Positions 16,912 to 26,197 of a stretch of 64,000 bases of DNA are shown here, piece after piece. Source of the stretch: Hymenobacter terrestris (lineage in GTDB: Bacteria > Bacteroidota > Bacteroidia > Cytophagales > Hymenobacteraceae); NCBI RefSeq assembly GCF_013377905.1, contig NZ_JABKAV010000008.1:41358-105357 (forward strand), given 5' to 3'. Both the position numbers and the translations under genes were made by a program. The notes beneath the pieces are model-generated. The model worked only from the letters and a program-made list of their open reading frames with translations. It had not been told where the DNA came from and ran no database searches. Within the stretch, counting starts at the first letter, position 1, and each line of letters starts with the position of its first letter.

Positions 16912-18294
16912 TTAATACTGTTTGTCGTCGAAATCATTAATCAGCAGATCTTTTGTGCGATTAAGAATTCGTTGGAAAAAATCCCCGGCACCCGGCTTTT
17001 TAGCAGCCTTTTCGGCTGCTGGAGTGGCCGAGGCTGCTGGAGTTTGCGGAGCAGTAGTAGCCGGCCGCGCTTCGGGCGTGGGCACGTAGTAGTTCTGCTC
17101 CTGCTCGGGCTCCTCGTAGCCGCGCTGAGCCAAACGGTCGTCGAGCGAGCGGTAACCAGCTAGCACCAGGCCCACCGTGGTGGCGTACATGGGCGATTTT
17201 ACCGCTTCAATCTTGCTCTTACCCAAGTGCTCGTTGGGGTAGCCGATGCGCGTGTCGAGGCCTGTTACGTACTCAGCCAGTTGCACCAGATTCTGGAGTT
17301 GCGAGCCGCCACCGGTCATCACGATGCCAGCCGCCAACTTGTCCTGGAAGCCCAGACGCTGGATTTCGGCATATACCAGCTCCACAATTTCCTCCATCCG
17401 GGCCTCAATGATGTAGGCCAGGTTTTTCAGGCTGATTTCCTTGGGTGCTCGGTCGCGCAGGCCAGGGATGCTCACGATTTCGTACTCCGAGGCTTCTTCG
17501 GCAATAGCCTTGCCGAACTTCACCTTGAGCTGCTCGGCCTGGTTCTGCATCACCTGGCAGCCCTGCTTGATATCGGTAGTGATGATGTTGCCGCCGAAGG
17601 GCAGCACCGCCGCGTGGCGGATGATGCCATCCTTGAAAATGGCCAGATCGGTCGTGCCGCCGCCAATGTCAACCAGCGCCACGCCAGCTTCCTTCTCCTC
17701 ATCGCTCAGCACCGACATGCTCGATGCCAGCGGCTCCAAAATCAGGTTATCAATTTCCAGCCCGGCCTTCGTAACGCACTTATACACGTTATTGATGGCC
17801 GTGCTCTGCGCCGTGATGATGTGGAAATTGCCCTCCAGCCGTACGCCCGACATGCCTACCGGGTCCAGAATACCTTCCTCGTAATCCACCTTGTAGTCCT
17901 GGGGCATTACGTGGATGATCTGCGAACCAGGCGGCGTCACGAGGCGGTACATGTCGCTGGTAAGGCGCTCCACGTCGGCCTGGGTTATTTCGGTTTCGGC
18001 CGAGGTGCGGGTGATGCTGCCGTTGTGCTGCAGGCTCTTGATGTGCTGGCCCGCAATGCCCACGTTCACCACGCCAATGTTGATGCCCGACTGCTCCTCT
18101 GCCTGCTTAATGGCCTTCTTGATGGCGTCCACTGTTTTGTCGATATTCGACACAATTCCCCGTACCACGCCTTCCGACACGGCCTTGCCCAAACCCAGAA
18201 TTTCGAGCTTGCCGAATTCATTTTTACGGCCAACCAAAGCACATATTTTGGTGGTACCGATGTCGAGGCCGACTACAATTTTATCGTGTTGCAT
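16912..18294 (-). CDS. ftsA: Cell division protein FtsA
   Basis: FtsA is the actin-like ATPase that tethers FtsZ to the membrane. The 460-residue protein has the phosphate-1 motif VGLDIGTTKICALVG, the phosphate-2 motif VALVDIGGGTTDLAIF, and an adenosine motif around IVMTGGGSQLQNL. The 1C (SHS2) domain occupies about residues 85-165. After a Pro/Ala-rich linker, the C-terminus KKPGAGDFFQRILNRTKDLL is amphipathic and would bind the membrane. It is separated from ftsZ by a 105-bp AT-rich repeat region. Confidence 0.96.
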   Translation of the reverse strand: MQHDKIVVGLDIGTTKICALVGRKNEFGKLEILGLGKAVSEGVVRGIVSNIDKTVDAIKKAIKQAEEQSGINIGVVNVGIAGQHIKSLQHNGSITRTSAETEITQADVERLTSDMYRLVTPPGSQIIHVMPQDYKVDYEEGILDPVGMSGVRLEGNFHIITAQSTAINNVYKCVTKAGLEIDNLILEPLASSMSVLSDEEKEAGVALVDIGGGTTDLAIFKDGIIRHAAVLPFGGNIITTDIKQGCQVMQNQAEQLKVKFGKAIAEEASEYEIVSIPGLRDRAPKEISLKNLAYIIEARMEEIVELVYAEIQRLGFQDKLAAGIVMTGGGSQLQNLVQLAEYVTGLDTRIGYPNEHLGKSKIEAVKSPMYATTVGLVLAGYRSLDDRLAQRGYEEPEQEQNYYVPTPEARPATTAPQTPAASATPAAEKAAKKPGAGDFFQRILNRTKDLLINDFDDKQY

Positions 18295-18378
18295 GGGAAG
18301 GATGGGCGAGGAGTTGGCAGGTGCAGGCAGGAAAAGGGCGTTTAATCCGCTTTAAGGTAGCGTTTTAGACGGATAATT

Positions 18379-19137
18379 TTATTCACAGATGATTTGATCC
18401 TTGAATTCGACGTTGACGCGATGGTACGTGTCCCAGCCAAGCACCGGCGGAATTTGACGGTAAAATACCATCAGTTTCGCGAATTTTTCCGAAATATTAT
18501 CAGGAAAGCCAAATTCGACCCGCTGGTCACCCACCTGTTGGGTGAACGAAATCTTTCCATTAGGCGCCACGAATATTTCGGCGACCTGTGCGCGCCAGAA
18601 GGGTTTTCCGTCGATGTAACGCAGGAATTCGAGGTAACGTATGCCGCTGCTGTCCTGAAAGAAGGAGGCGACCAGCGGAACGCCGCCAGCCCGCGAGATG
18701 GGCACGACCCGGGCCGTGAACAGCGAAGAAAGCGGCAGCTTACGCCCATCGGCATCGAGGTAGCTGTCCTGTCGCGAATCGGCGTGTACGAGGCGGGCAA
18801 TGGGCCGGCTCTGGCGCACATCGGCGTGCAGGTTGCCGGCCAGGTCGCGGTAGACTTGGGCCTCCTTCACGAAACTATGGGCCTTGAGGCGCGCTTCGAG
18901 GGCCTTCAGGTCGATGTCGGAGGGCGCAGAGCCCTCCAGCCGGTCGCGGCCCTGGCGGGTCAGCAGGCCGGTTACTTCGCGCTGGCCGATGAAGAAGTTA
19001 TTGAATTCGTTGCTGACCGACACAATGACGCCCCCCACCTTGCGATTGGCCTGCCGCACGGCCGCAAATGCCCCCAGGCCCAGCAGCAGCAGCAGACATA
19101 CAGTGGCAATCAGCAGGTTTTTGGCGTCGCGCTTCAT
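18379..19137 (-). CDS. ftsQ: Cell division protein FtsQ
   Basis: FtsQ (DivIB family) is a bitopic periplasmic scaffold of the divisome. The 252-residue protein has a short cytoplasmic tail (MKRDAKN), one membrane helix (LLIATVCLLLLLGLGAFAAV) and a POTRA domain beginning around IVSVSNEFNNFFIG. LKAHSFVKEAQVYRDLAGN is the typical FtsQ segment. The ATG at 19137 directly precedes the membrane anchor; the longer frame to 19221 adds an unlikely extension. Its place between murC and ftsA supports the assignment, since FtsQ sequences are otherwise divergent. Confidence 0.9.
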   Translation of the reverse strand: MKRDAKNLLIATVCLLLLLGLGAFAAVRQANRKVGGVIVSVSNEFNNFFIGQREVTGLLTRQGRDRLEGSAPSDIDLKALEARLKAHSFVKEAQVYRDLAGNLHADVRQSRPIARLVHADSRQDSYLDADGRKLPLSSLFTARVVPISRAGGVPLVASFFQDSSGIRYLEFLRYIDGKPFWRAQVAEIFVAPNGKISFTQQVGDQRVEFGFPDNISEKFAKLMVFYRQIPPVLGWDTYHRVNVEFKDQIICE

Positions 19138-19238
19138 TCGGGGTTTGGTACTGGGGTCAGGAGAAAAATGAATGACGTGGCGGCGGGGCTTGCTGCAGGA
19201 GCCGCTTCCGGTTACCGGCAAGCGGCCGGCCGGGCAAC

Positions 19239-20753
19239 TCAGCTATTCAGCCAGCGAATATTCAAAATATTCTTTAATTGAGGCACTAACTGGTCGATGT
19301 CGCCGGCGCCTACGGTGGCTAATACGTCAAAATTCGGATTGGTTTCGGCGTTTTGCAAAATTTCGTCCTTAGTTTGGAGAGATTTTATCGGCGCCGTGAT
19401 TTGGGATAAAATCAACTCCGACGTGACGCCCGGCAGTGGCTGCTCGCGGGCCGGGTAGATGTCGAGCAGTACCACTTCGTCGGCAAGGCTCAGACTCTCA
19501 GCGAATCCGGCGGCAAAATCGCGGGTGCGGCTGTAAAGGTGGGGTTGGAAAATCACCCGCAGCCGCCGCCCCGGGTACAGGGCCCGCAGAGACTGCAAAA
19601 AGGCCTCGATTTCGCGCGGATGGTGGGCGTAATCATCCACATATACCTTAGGCTGCTCGGACGTACCGGCCGTCACGATGAACTCGAAACGGCGCTTTAC
19701 GCCCCGATAAGCGGCCACAGCAGCACGCAGTTGCTCATCGCTGAGGCCGTAGAGGCGGGCCACGCAAGCGGCGGCCAGCATGTTTTCCACGTTATGAAAT
19801 CCTGGCACGGCCAGCTCCAGATTTTTTATCTGAGCTGTTGGCTGAGAGTTGTTAGCTGATAGCGCCGTTTGCTCCGCTACCGGTCCGTGCATATCGAAAC
19901 GGAACAAGTGGCCCTCGGCGGTAATGTTGGTAGAATATAGCTCCGGGCCCTGCTCGGACGAGAGACCGTAGCGCAGCACCCGCACGCCGGCCGGTGCGGC
20001 GGCAGCCACGCTGGCATCAGCCGTGTGGTTGATGATGAGCGTGCCACCCGGCTGAATCTGCCCTACAAACTGCCGGAACGACTCCAGTAGCGTCTCGGCA
20101 TCCCCGTAAATATCGAGGTGGTCGGCGTCGGTACTTGTCACGATGGCCACCGTCGGAAACAGCGTCAGAAAGCTCCGGTCATATTCATCAGCCTCTACTA
20201 CGACGGGAACATTTTCAGTTGTTGTTTCGGTGTTCGTTTCTGCCGCCTGATTATCACTTTCTACACTCAAATTTTTAATTGAATCCGGCAGCAGCAGGTT
20301 CGAGCCCAGGTTCACGCTGATGCCACCCAGAAACGCGGCGCAGGGTACGCCGGCATGATGCAGCAAGTGGGCCACCATGCTGCTGGTGGTAGTTTTGCCG
20401 TGGGTGCCGGCCACCGCAATGGTGGGCCGGCCGGCGGTGAGCACGCCCAGCACCTGGCTGCGCTTGCGGATGTCGTAGCCCCGCTCCCGCAGCCAAGCCC
20501 ACTCGCGGTGGTCCTTCGGAATAGCGGGCGTAAGCACGACCAATGTATCGGCCGGATTCGCGCGCACGGCCGCCGGAATGCTTTCTATCGAATCGTCGTA
20601 GTGAATCGTGATACCTTCGGCCGTCAGAGCGTCGGTCAGAGGCGTACGGGTTTTGTCGTAGCCGCTCACCACATGCCCGTTGGCCCGGAACCAGCGCGCC
20701 AGTGCCGACATACCGATGCCACCGATACCCAGGAAGAAGACGTTGGTTTTCAT
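19239..20753 (-). CDS. murC: UDP-N-acetylmuramate-L-alanine ligase
   Basis: MurC adds L-Ala to UDP-MurNAc. The 504-residue enzyme has the N-terminal GIGGIGMSALA loop, the ATP site GTHGKTTTSSM (117-127), EADEYDRSF (187-195) and the C-terminal ligase segment DDYAHHPREI. Compared with the usual MurC core it carries two extra Asn/Ser/Thr/Glu-rich stretches, about residues 157-182 and 293-311. At DNA level (about 20207-20288 and 19820-19877) these resemble the degenerate AATTTTTAATT and TTAGCTGATAGC repeats seen between neighbouring genes. They sit at domain surfaces and leave catalytic motifs intact. Confidence 0.96.
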   Translation of the reverse strand: MKTNVFFLGIGGIGMSALARWFRANGHVVSGYDKTRTPLTDALTAEGITIHYDDSIESIPAAVRANPADTLVVLTPAIPKDHREWAWLRERGYDIRKRSQVLGVLTAGRPTIAVAGTHGKTTTSSMVAHLLHHAGVPCAAFLGGISVNLGSNLLLPDSIKNLSVESDNQAAETNTETTTENVPVVVEADEYDRSFLTLFPTVAIVTSTDADHLDIYGDAETLLESFRQFVGQIQPGGTLIINHTADASVAAAAPAGVRVLRYGLSSEQGPELYSTNITAEGHLFRFDMHGPVAEQTALSANNSQPTAQIKNLELAVPGFHNVENMLAAACVARLYGLSDEQLRAAVAAYRGVKRRFEFIVTAGTSEQPKVYVDDYAHHPREIEAFLQSLRALYPGRRLRVIFQPHLYSRTRDFAAGFAESLSLADEVVLLDIYPAREQPLPGVTSELILSQITAPIKSLQTKDEILQNAETNPNFDVLATVGAGDIDQLVPQLKNILNIRWLNS

Positions 20754-20782
20754 TTTTAGGGGTGCAGAGCTTGGATGGTAGT

Positions 20783-20871
20783 CGTAGGGGCGGGGCTTGT
20801 CCCCGCCCGCCGTGCGCGCAATTGCAACGACAATCGTTCAGTGACGGGCGGGGACAAGCCCCGCCCCTACG
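20783..20871. repeat. GTAGGGGCGGGG-type inverted repeat overlapping the murG stop codon
   Basis: Arms 20783-20809 and 20845-20871 are a perfect 27-bp inverted repeat with a 35-nt spacer. The right arm contains the TAG stop codon of murG (minus strand, 20869-20867). A second copy lies at 58957-59079. Confidence 0.9.
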
Positions 20872-21958
20872 CGTTCGGAATCAGTTTCAGTAGCTCGTCC
20901 ACAATCGTGGCCGTGGCTTGAGGGCGGGCAAGCTGCAGAATGTTGGTGCTTAGCTGCTGCTGGCGCGCCGGGTTTTGGAGTAACGCCAAGGTTTCGTCGT
21001 AGAGCGTGGCGGCGGCCTCGGCGTCGCGCACGAGCAGGGCGGCGTCCTGAGTGCTGAGGGCCAGGGCATTCTTGGTCTGGTGGTCTTCGGCTACATTGGG
21101 CGAGGGCACCAGGATGCTCGGCTTGCCCGTCAGGCACAGCTCCGACACCGACAGTGCCCCAGCCCGGCTCACCACCACGTCGGCAGCGGCGTAGGCCAGA
21201 TCCATGCGGCGGATGAACTCTAGGGCCTGCAAACCGGCGGCGGCAAATGGGGCGGCCTGCTTGCCGGCTTCTGGAAAATAGAGCTTGCCGGTTTGCCAGA
21301 GCAACTGCACGCCGGCCTCCTGCAGGCGGGGCAGCGCGGTGGCAGTGGCCTGGTTGAGCGTACGCGCCCCTAGGCTGCCCCCAATCACAAGCAGCACCGG
21401 CCGGGCTGCATCGAGCCCGAAAAAGGCCAGGGCCTCGGCACGCTGGCCGCTGGCAATTTCGGTGCGCACGGGGTTACCGGTTAGCGTCAGCCGGTTGCTG
21501 GGGAAGAACTTTTCCATGCCCTCGTAGGCTACACAGATGCGTTGGACCCGTTTGGCCAGTAATTTATTTACGAGGCCGGCGTAGGAGTTCTGCTCCTGAA
21601 TAAGGGCCGGAATGCCTCGCGAAGTGGCCGCCAGCAGCACCGGGGCCGAGGCATAGCCGCCCACGCCCACTACGGCATCGGGCCGGAACTTCTCAATGAT
21701 TTTACCGGCTTTGCGCACGGCCCGCATCACTTTAATCGGGAACAGCAGGTTTTTAGGCGTCAGGCTGCGCTGCAGGCCGGCAATATCGAGGCCGATAATC
21801 TCGTAGCCTGCTTCGGGTATCCGGGTCATCTCCATGCGGCCGTTAGCGCCCACAAACAGAATTTCGGCGTCGGGAAAGCGCCGCCGCACTTCGTTGGCAA
21901 TGGCCACGGCCGGAAAAATGTGCCCCCCGGTGCCGCCGCCGCTGATGATGAGTTTCAT
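20867..21958 (-). CDS. murG: UDP-GlcNAc:lipid I N-acetylglucosaminyltransferase
   Basis: MurG converts lipid I to lipid II at the inner face of the membrane. The 363-residue GT-B protein starts with the glycine-rich loop SGGGTGGHIFPAVAIA. VGVGGYASAPVLLAA, QEQNSYAGLVNKLLA and the second-domain loop VIGGSLGARTLNQ follow. SRAGALSVSELCLTGKPSILVPSPN is the UDP-GlcNAc site. The stop codon and last alanine lie within a 27-bp palindrome arm, so the C-terminus (KLIPNA) may have been set by insertion of that repeat. Confidence 0.97.
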   Translation of the reverse strand: MKLIISGGGTGGHIFPAVAIANEVRRRFPDAEILFVGANGRMEMTRIPEAGYEIIGLDIAGLQRSLTPKNLLFPIKVMRAVRKAGKIIEKFRPDAVVGVGGYASAPVLLAATSRGIPALIQEQNSYAGLVNKLLAKRVQRICVAYEGMEKFFPSNRLTLTGNPVRTEIASGQRAEALAFFGLDAARPVLLVIGGSLGARTLNQATATALPRLQEAGVQLLWQTGKLYFPEAGKQAAPFAAAGLQALEFIRRMDLAYAAADVVVSRAGALSVSELCLTGKPSILVPSPNVAEDHQTKNALALSTQDAALLVRDAEAAATLYDETLALLQNPARQQQLSTNILQLARPQATATIVDELLKLIPNA

Positions 21959-21964
21959 GCTTTG

Positions 21965-22075
21965 AGCTTAGTATTTTACGCCTAGTGCTTAGGCTGTTAG
22001 ACGCTGCCGGAATAATAGAAAGGCCCAATCACCAGGCACGAACAGCTAAGCACTACCAGCAACCGCTAATAGCTG
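21965..22075. repeat. Degenerate TTAGC inverted repeat between ftsW and murG
   Basis: The stretch around CCTAGTGCTTAGGCTGTTAG on the left is approximately complementary to CAGCTAAGCACTACCAGC on the right. It fills most of the 107-bp ftsW-murG gap. Confidence 0.55.
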
Positions 22076-23238
22076 ACCGATACTTTCGGGATGCGGGCGG
22101 TATCGGCGGGCTGGTCAGTCATGGGGCGGATTTCCCGCTCGCCACGGCTTACAGCCAGAATAATGCCGATGCTGATGCCGGTGAAGATGAGCGAGGTACC
22201 GCCCATGCTGAGCAGCGGCAGCGGCAGACCGGTAATTGGGCCCAGGCCCACGGCCACGCCCATATTCACCATAGCCTGCAGCACTAAGCTAAAGGTAAGC
22301 CCCGCTGAGAGCAGCCCTCCGAAGGCCCCGTAACTATTCATCACCGTTTTCAATCCTCGATAGAGGAAGGCCAGATAAAGGAACAGCACTATCACGCCCC
22401 CAAACAGGCCGTATTCTTCAATAATGATGGCGTAGATGAAGTCGGAATACGGGTGGGGCATGATGTTGCGCTCGGTGCTTTTGCCGGGCCCCTTGCCGAA
22501 CACGCCGCCCGTAGCCTCGGCAATGTAGGCGTGCTCCAGCTGAAACGGCACCGGCTTGCTCTTGTCGGTGAAGCTCTCAATGCGCGACTGCACCGTTTTC
22601 CAGCGCTGCCCCGCCACTAGGCCCACGCCGCCAATCACAACGCCAATCACGACCATCACGGCCATCTGCTTGAGCGGCACCCGGCCAATAAACATCAGCA
22701 GCAGGCAGGTGGCGAACAGCAGCAGCGCTGTGGAGGCATTCGACAGAATGATAAGCCCGCAGATGACGCCCACCCACAGCATTACCGGCAGCAGCGTGGT
22801 TTTAAAGTCGCCCACGTTTTGCTGGCGGCGGCTGAGCATGGAAGCCAAGTGCGTGATCAGGGCCAGCTTGGCTAGGTCGGAGGGCTGGAAGGTTTGGTTG
22901 ATGACCGGGATGGTAAGCCAGCGCGAGGCCTCGTTAAGCGTCGAGCCCATCACGAAGGTGAAGATGAGCAGCGGCACCGAGGCCAGCAGCGCATAAAGCG
23001 AGAGGCGCGAGTAGTGACGGTAGTCTATTCGGTGTGCCAGCCACATAAACAGCAGGCCCACGAAAATCAGGCTGGTGTGCTTGAAGAGGAAGTACTCGGT
23101 GTTGCCACCGCGGCTCTTATAGGCCAGCGTACCCGTTGCCGAGTACACCACGGCAATGGAAATCAGCGAAAATAGCAGCACGATACCCCATAGAATAGGG
23201 TCACCCTTGAGGTTTTTCCGAAGCCAGTTATTAATCAC
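22066..23238 (-). CDS. ftsW: Lipid II polymerase, FtsW (SEDS family)
   Basis: FtsW is the SEDS glycosyltransferase of the divisome and works with the class B PBP encoded in the same cluster. The 390-residue protein has about ten membrane helices. VVYSATGTLA follows the first helix. WLTIPVINQTFQPSDLAKLALI is the conserved RWxxxxxxxFQPSExxK-type loop. HPYSDFIYAIIIEEYGLFGG carries the catalytic Asp of SEDS proteins. GPITGLPLPLLSMGGTSL is the C-terminal signature. The start is GTG at 23238; no better ATG is seen upstream. Confidence 0.95.
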   Translation of the reverse strand: MINNWLRKNLKGDPILWGIVLLFSLISIAVVYSATGTLAYKSRGGNTEYFLFKHTSLIFVGLLFMWLAHRIDYRHYSRLSLYALLASVPLLIFTFVMGSTLNEASRWLTIPVINQTFQPSDLAKLALITHLASMLSRRQQNVGDFKTTLLPVMLWVGVICGLIILSNASTALLLFATCLLLMFIGRVPLKQMAVMVVIGVVIGGVGLVAGQRWKTVQSRIESFTDKSKPVPFQLEHAYIAEATGGVFGKGPGKSTERNIMPHPYSDFIYAIIIEEYGLFGGVIVLFLYLAFLYRGLKTVMNSYGAFGGLLSAGLTFSLVLQAMVNMGVAVGLGPITGLPLPLLSMGGTSLIFTGISIGIILAVSRGEREIRPMTDQPADTARIPKVSVSY

Positions 23239-23300
23239 TGATTTTCGTTGATTAGAGGTGGTTGTACTGATTATTTATGTTCGATTGGAGAAACGAACGT

Positions 23301-23323
23301 GTCATGCTTCATCTGGCGTCCGC
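23301..23323 (+). repeat. Short repeat GTCATRCTTCAWCTGGC, copy 1
   Basis: A 23-nt sequence between ftsW and murD matches 40764-40786 (crtB-crtI gap) at 20 of 23 positions. It resembles one end of the larger GTCAT palindromes elsewhere in the window, but the opposite arm is missing. Confidence 0.5.
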
Positions 23324-23332
23324 TTCCAACAG

Positions 23333-24697
23333 CTACGCTTCGGCCTCCAATGCAGCCACAGCGGCGGCGAACTGGCGGCCGCGGTCCTCGTAGTTCTGAA
23401 ACAGGTCGAACGAGGCGCAGGCGGGCGAGAGCAGCACCACGTCGCCGGAGGCGGCGAGGGCAGCGGCCCGCTGCACGGCGCTAGCCATGCTTTGGGTTTC
23501 TTCGAGATGCGGCACCACGCTGCCGAAGCTGGCGCGGAGCTTTTCGTTGTCGAGCCCCAGGCAAATTAGCGCTTTTACGCGGCTTTCGGCCAGCGGCAGG
23601 AGGCTGCTGTAGTCGTTGCCCTTATCGGTGCCACCCGCAATCCACACAATTGGGGCCGTAATACCGTCGAGGGCGTACCAGGCAGCCTCCACGTTGGTGG
23701 CCTTGCTGTCGTTGATGAAGCGCACACCGCCTACCTCGCCTACCAGCTGCAAACGGTGGTCGGCGTTGCGGAACGTAGCCAGGGCGGCTTCAATCTGCGG
23801 GGCTTCCAAGCCGGCCAGGCGGGCGCATAGTATGGCGACCAGCGCGTTCTGACGGTTGTGCTGGCCGATGAGCGGCGATGCAGCGGTGCTGATTTCCTCA
23901 GCCTCACTGTAAGGACCGGGCTGCAAGTCCACGCCCATCACCTCCTCCTGCAGGTAGTAGCCCGCCAGTTGGAAATCGGGGCGGTGGTGCAGGCTAAAGG
24001 GTAGCTGGCGCATAGGCCGCAACGCGCCGGGGAAGTAACGCTGGATGGTTTCGTCGTCGGCATTATAAATGAAGAAGTTGCTGCTGTCTTGGCGCTGGGT
24101 GATGCGCAACTTGGACTTGGCGTAGTTCTCCAGCGAGTAGTCGTAGCGGTCGAGGTGGTCGGGGGTGATGTTGAGCAGCACCGCTACCCAGGGCTGAAAG
24201 TCGTAGGTGTCGTCGAGCTGGAAGGAGCTTAACTCCAGCACGTAGTAGTCGTGCGCATCGGCAATAACCTGCTCGGCCAGCGAGTAGCCCACGTTGCCGG
24301 CCAGCCCCACGCTCAGGCCGCACTCCTTCAGCAGGTGGTAGGTGAGCAGCGTAGTGGTAGTTTTGCCGTTGGTACCCGTAATGGCGATGCACCGGGCGCG
24401 GGTGTAGCGCCCGGCCAGCTCAATTTCGGAAATAATGGGCGTGCCTTTATTCCGCAATGCCTGAATGACGGCTGCTTTTTCCGGGATGCCGGGGCTTTTT
24501 ACTACCTCATCGGCCGTCAGAATTTCTTCCAGCGTGTGCCCGCCCTCCTCGAACCGGATATTGGCGTTGCGCAGCTTCTGCTGGTACTTGGGTTGAATCG
24601 GGCTTTGGTCGGACACGAACACGGTGTGCCCCTTGGCCTGGGCCAGCAGCGCCGCCCCTACCCCACTCTCGCCGGCTCCCAGAATTACGTAGTGCAT
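23333..24697 (-). CDS. murD: UDP-N-acetylmuramoyl-L-alanine-D-glutamate ligase
   Basis: MurD adds D-Glu to UDP-MurNAc-L-Ala. The 454-residue protein starts with GAGESGVGAALLAQ (UMA-binding domain). ITGTNGKTTTTLLTYHLL is the ATP loop, and ELSSFQLDD is the MurD signature. HNRQNALVAI marks the central domain. FINDSKATNVEAAWYALDG and IVWIAGGTDKGNDYSSL complete the C-terminal domain. All motifs are intact and length is normal. It lies between mraY and ftsW in the conserved dcw order. Confidence 0.97.
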   Translation of the reverse strand: MHYVILGAGESGVGAALLAQAKGHTVFVSDQSPIQPKYQQKLRNANIRFEEGGHTLEEILTADEVVKSPGIPEKAAVIQALRNKGTPIISEIELAGRYTRARCIAITGTNGKTTTTLLTYHLLKECGLSVGLAGNVGYSLAEQVIADAHDYYVLELSSFQLDDTYDFQPWVAVLLNITPDHLDRYDYSLENYAKSKLRITQRQDSSNFFIYNADDETIQRYFPGALRPMRQLPFSLHHRPDFQLAGYYLQEEVMGVDLQPGPYSEAEEISTAASPLIGQHNRQNALVAILCARLAGLEAPQIEAALATFRNADHRLQLVGEVGGVRFINDSKATNVEAAWYALDGITAPIVWIAGGTDKGNDYSSLLPLAESRVKALICLGLDNEKLRASFGSVVPHLEETQSMASAVQRAAALAASGDVVLLSPACASFDLFQNYEDRGRQFAAAVAALEAEA

Positions 24698-24758
24698 AGT
24701 TGTTCTTTTGGGTTTAACGCAGTGTCTTGCAGTGAACGAACTCTGCGTGAAACCTCTG

Positions 24759-25979
24759 TTAGCGTAGCTTCAACGTTACCAAAGTCAGCACGGCCAGCAT
24801 AATACTCACAATCCAGAAGCGCGACACGATTTTGGACTCGTGGTAGCCCAGCTTCTGGTAGTGGTGGTGCAACGGCGACATGCGCAGCAGCCGCCGGCCC
24901 TCGCCATACTTGCGACGGGTGTATTTGAAGTAGCTTACCTGCGCCATCACCGAGAGACTCTCAATCAGAAACACCCCGCAGAGTACCGGAATCAGCAGTT
25001 CCTTGCGCACAATGAGAGCCAGCACGGCAATAATGCCGCCGATGGCCAGCGAACCGGTGTCGCCCATGAATACCTGGGCCGGATAGCTATTGTACCACAG
25101 AAAGCCCACGCAGGCCCCCACGAAAGCGGCACAGAAGATGACCAGTTCGCCCGAATTCGGGATGAACATGATATCAAGGTAATCGGCCAGCAGAGCATTG
25201 CCGCTCACGAAGGCAAAAACGGCCAGCGTAGTGCCAATAATGGCCGAGGTGCCTGCTGCCAGCCCGTCGAGGCCATCGGTGAGATTGGCGCCGTTGCTGA
25301 CGGCGGTAATGATAAGGATGACGATGGGAATGTAGAAGAAGGCGTAATACTCGTTGAAAAAGTCGCCGGCCGTGGCGAACAGGTCGCCGTAGTTGAGCTC
25401 GTTGTTCTTAATGAACGGCACCGTGGTGATCATCAGCTTCACATCCTGGTATACCGTGCTGGCATCTACGGCCGAAAACGAGCCGTTGGCCAGCACGTAC
25501 TGGCGCACCGTCACGTCGTTGCTGAAGAACAGCACCCAGCCCACCGTGAGGCCCAGGCCCACCTGCCCCAGAATCTTGAAGCGGCCGGCCAACCCGTCCT
25601 TGTTCTTCTTTACTACCTTAATGTAGTCGTCCACGAAGCCAATCAAACCCAGCCAAACCGTGCTGAGCAGCATCAGGATGATGTAAATATTATCGAGCTT
25701 GGCAAACAGCAGTACCGGCACCAGAATGGCCAGCAGAATAATCAGGCCGCCCATGGTGGGGGTGCCCTTTTTCTCGGCCTGCCCCTGCAAGCCTAGGTCG
25801 CGGATGGTTTCGCCAATCTGCTGCCGTTGCAACAGCCGAATCAGCGGCGCCCCGAAATACTGCGCAATAATCAATGATGAAACGATGGCCAGCGCCGCCC
25901 GAAACGAGCTATACTGCATCACGCCGGTGCCCGGAATGTGGTGTACTTTATAGAGGTAATTGAACAGGTAGTACAGCAT
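24759..25979 (-). CDS. mraY: Phospho-N-acetylmuramoyl-pentapeptide transferase
   Basis: MraY makes lipid I by transferring phospho-MurNAc-pentapeptide to undecaprenyl phosphate. The 406-residue protein has about ten membrane segments. Diagnostic loops are [48 protein letters not shown] and the [15 protein letters not shown] loop. Between about residues 165 and 205 there is a longer periplasmic insertion than in E. coli MraY, a common Bacteroidetes feature. A 31-bp inverted repeat lies between this gene and murE. Confidence 0.97.
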   Translation of the reverse strand: MLYYLFNYLYKVHHIPGTGVMQYSSFRAALAIVSSLIIAQYFGAPLIRLLQRQQIGETIRDLGLQGQAEKKGTPTMGGLIILLAILVPVLLFAKLDNIYIILMLLSTVWLGLIGFVDDYIKVVKKNKDGLAGRFKILGQVGLGLTVGWVLFFSNDVTVRQYVLANGSFSAVDASTVYQDVKLMITTVPFIKNNELNYGDLFATAGDFFNEYYAFFYIPIVILIITAVSNGANLTDGLDGLAAGTSAIIGTTLAVFAFVSGNALLADYLDIMFIPNSGELVIFCAAFVGACVGFLWYNSYPAQVFMGDTGSLAIGGIIAVLALIVRKELLIPVLCGVFLIESLSVMAQVSYFKYTRRKYGEGRRLLRMSPLHHHYQKLGYHESKIVSRFWIVSIMLAVLTLVTLKLR

Positions 25980-26082
25980 GGGCGCGGCGTTCGGCGGGCG
26001 GGTTGAAGCGCAAAGGTAGATTTTAGCGGGGAGGGATTAGCGGCTAGTGGTGAGTTTTTGGAGATAATATGATTAAAAAACT

Positions 26083-26175
26083 GTCATGCAGAGCGGAGCG
26101 AAGCATCTCGCGTGCCGACGTTGGTTTACCATTTCAACGTCAGTACGCGAGATGCTTCGCTCCGCTCTGCATGAC
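26083..26175. repeat. GTCAT-type inverted repeat between murE and mraY
   Basis: Perfect 31-bp arms 26083-26113 and 26145-26175 begin and end with GTCATGC/GCATGAC; the inner 31 nt also contain ACGTTG/CAACGT. The element lies inside the dcw operon and belongs with the copies at 54903, 58046 and 60984. Confidence 0.9.
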
Positions 26176-26197
26176 GTTTTTCCGCATCCACTAAACG

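Noticed and set aside
17227..18345. 372-residue open frame opposite ftsA
   Set aside because: Antisense shadow; histidine- and leucine-rich translation with no motif, while the FtsA frame is intact.
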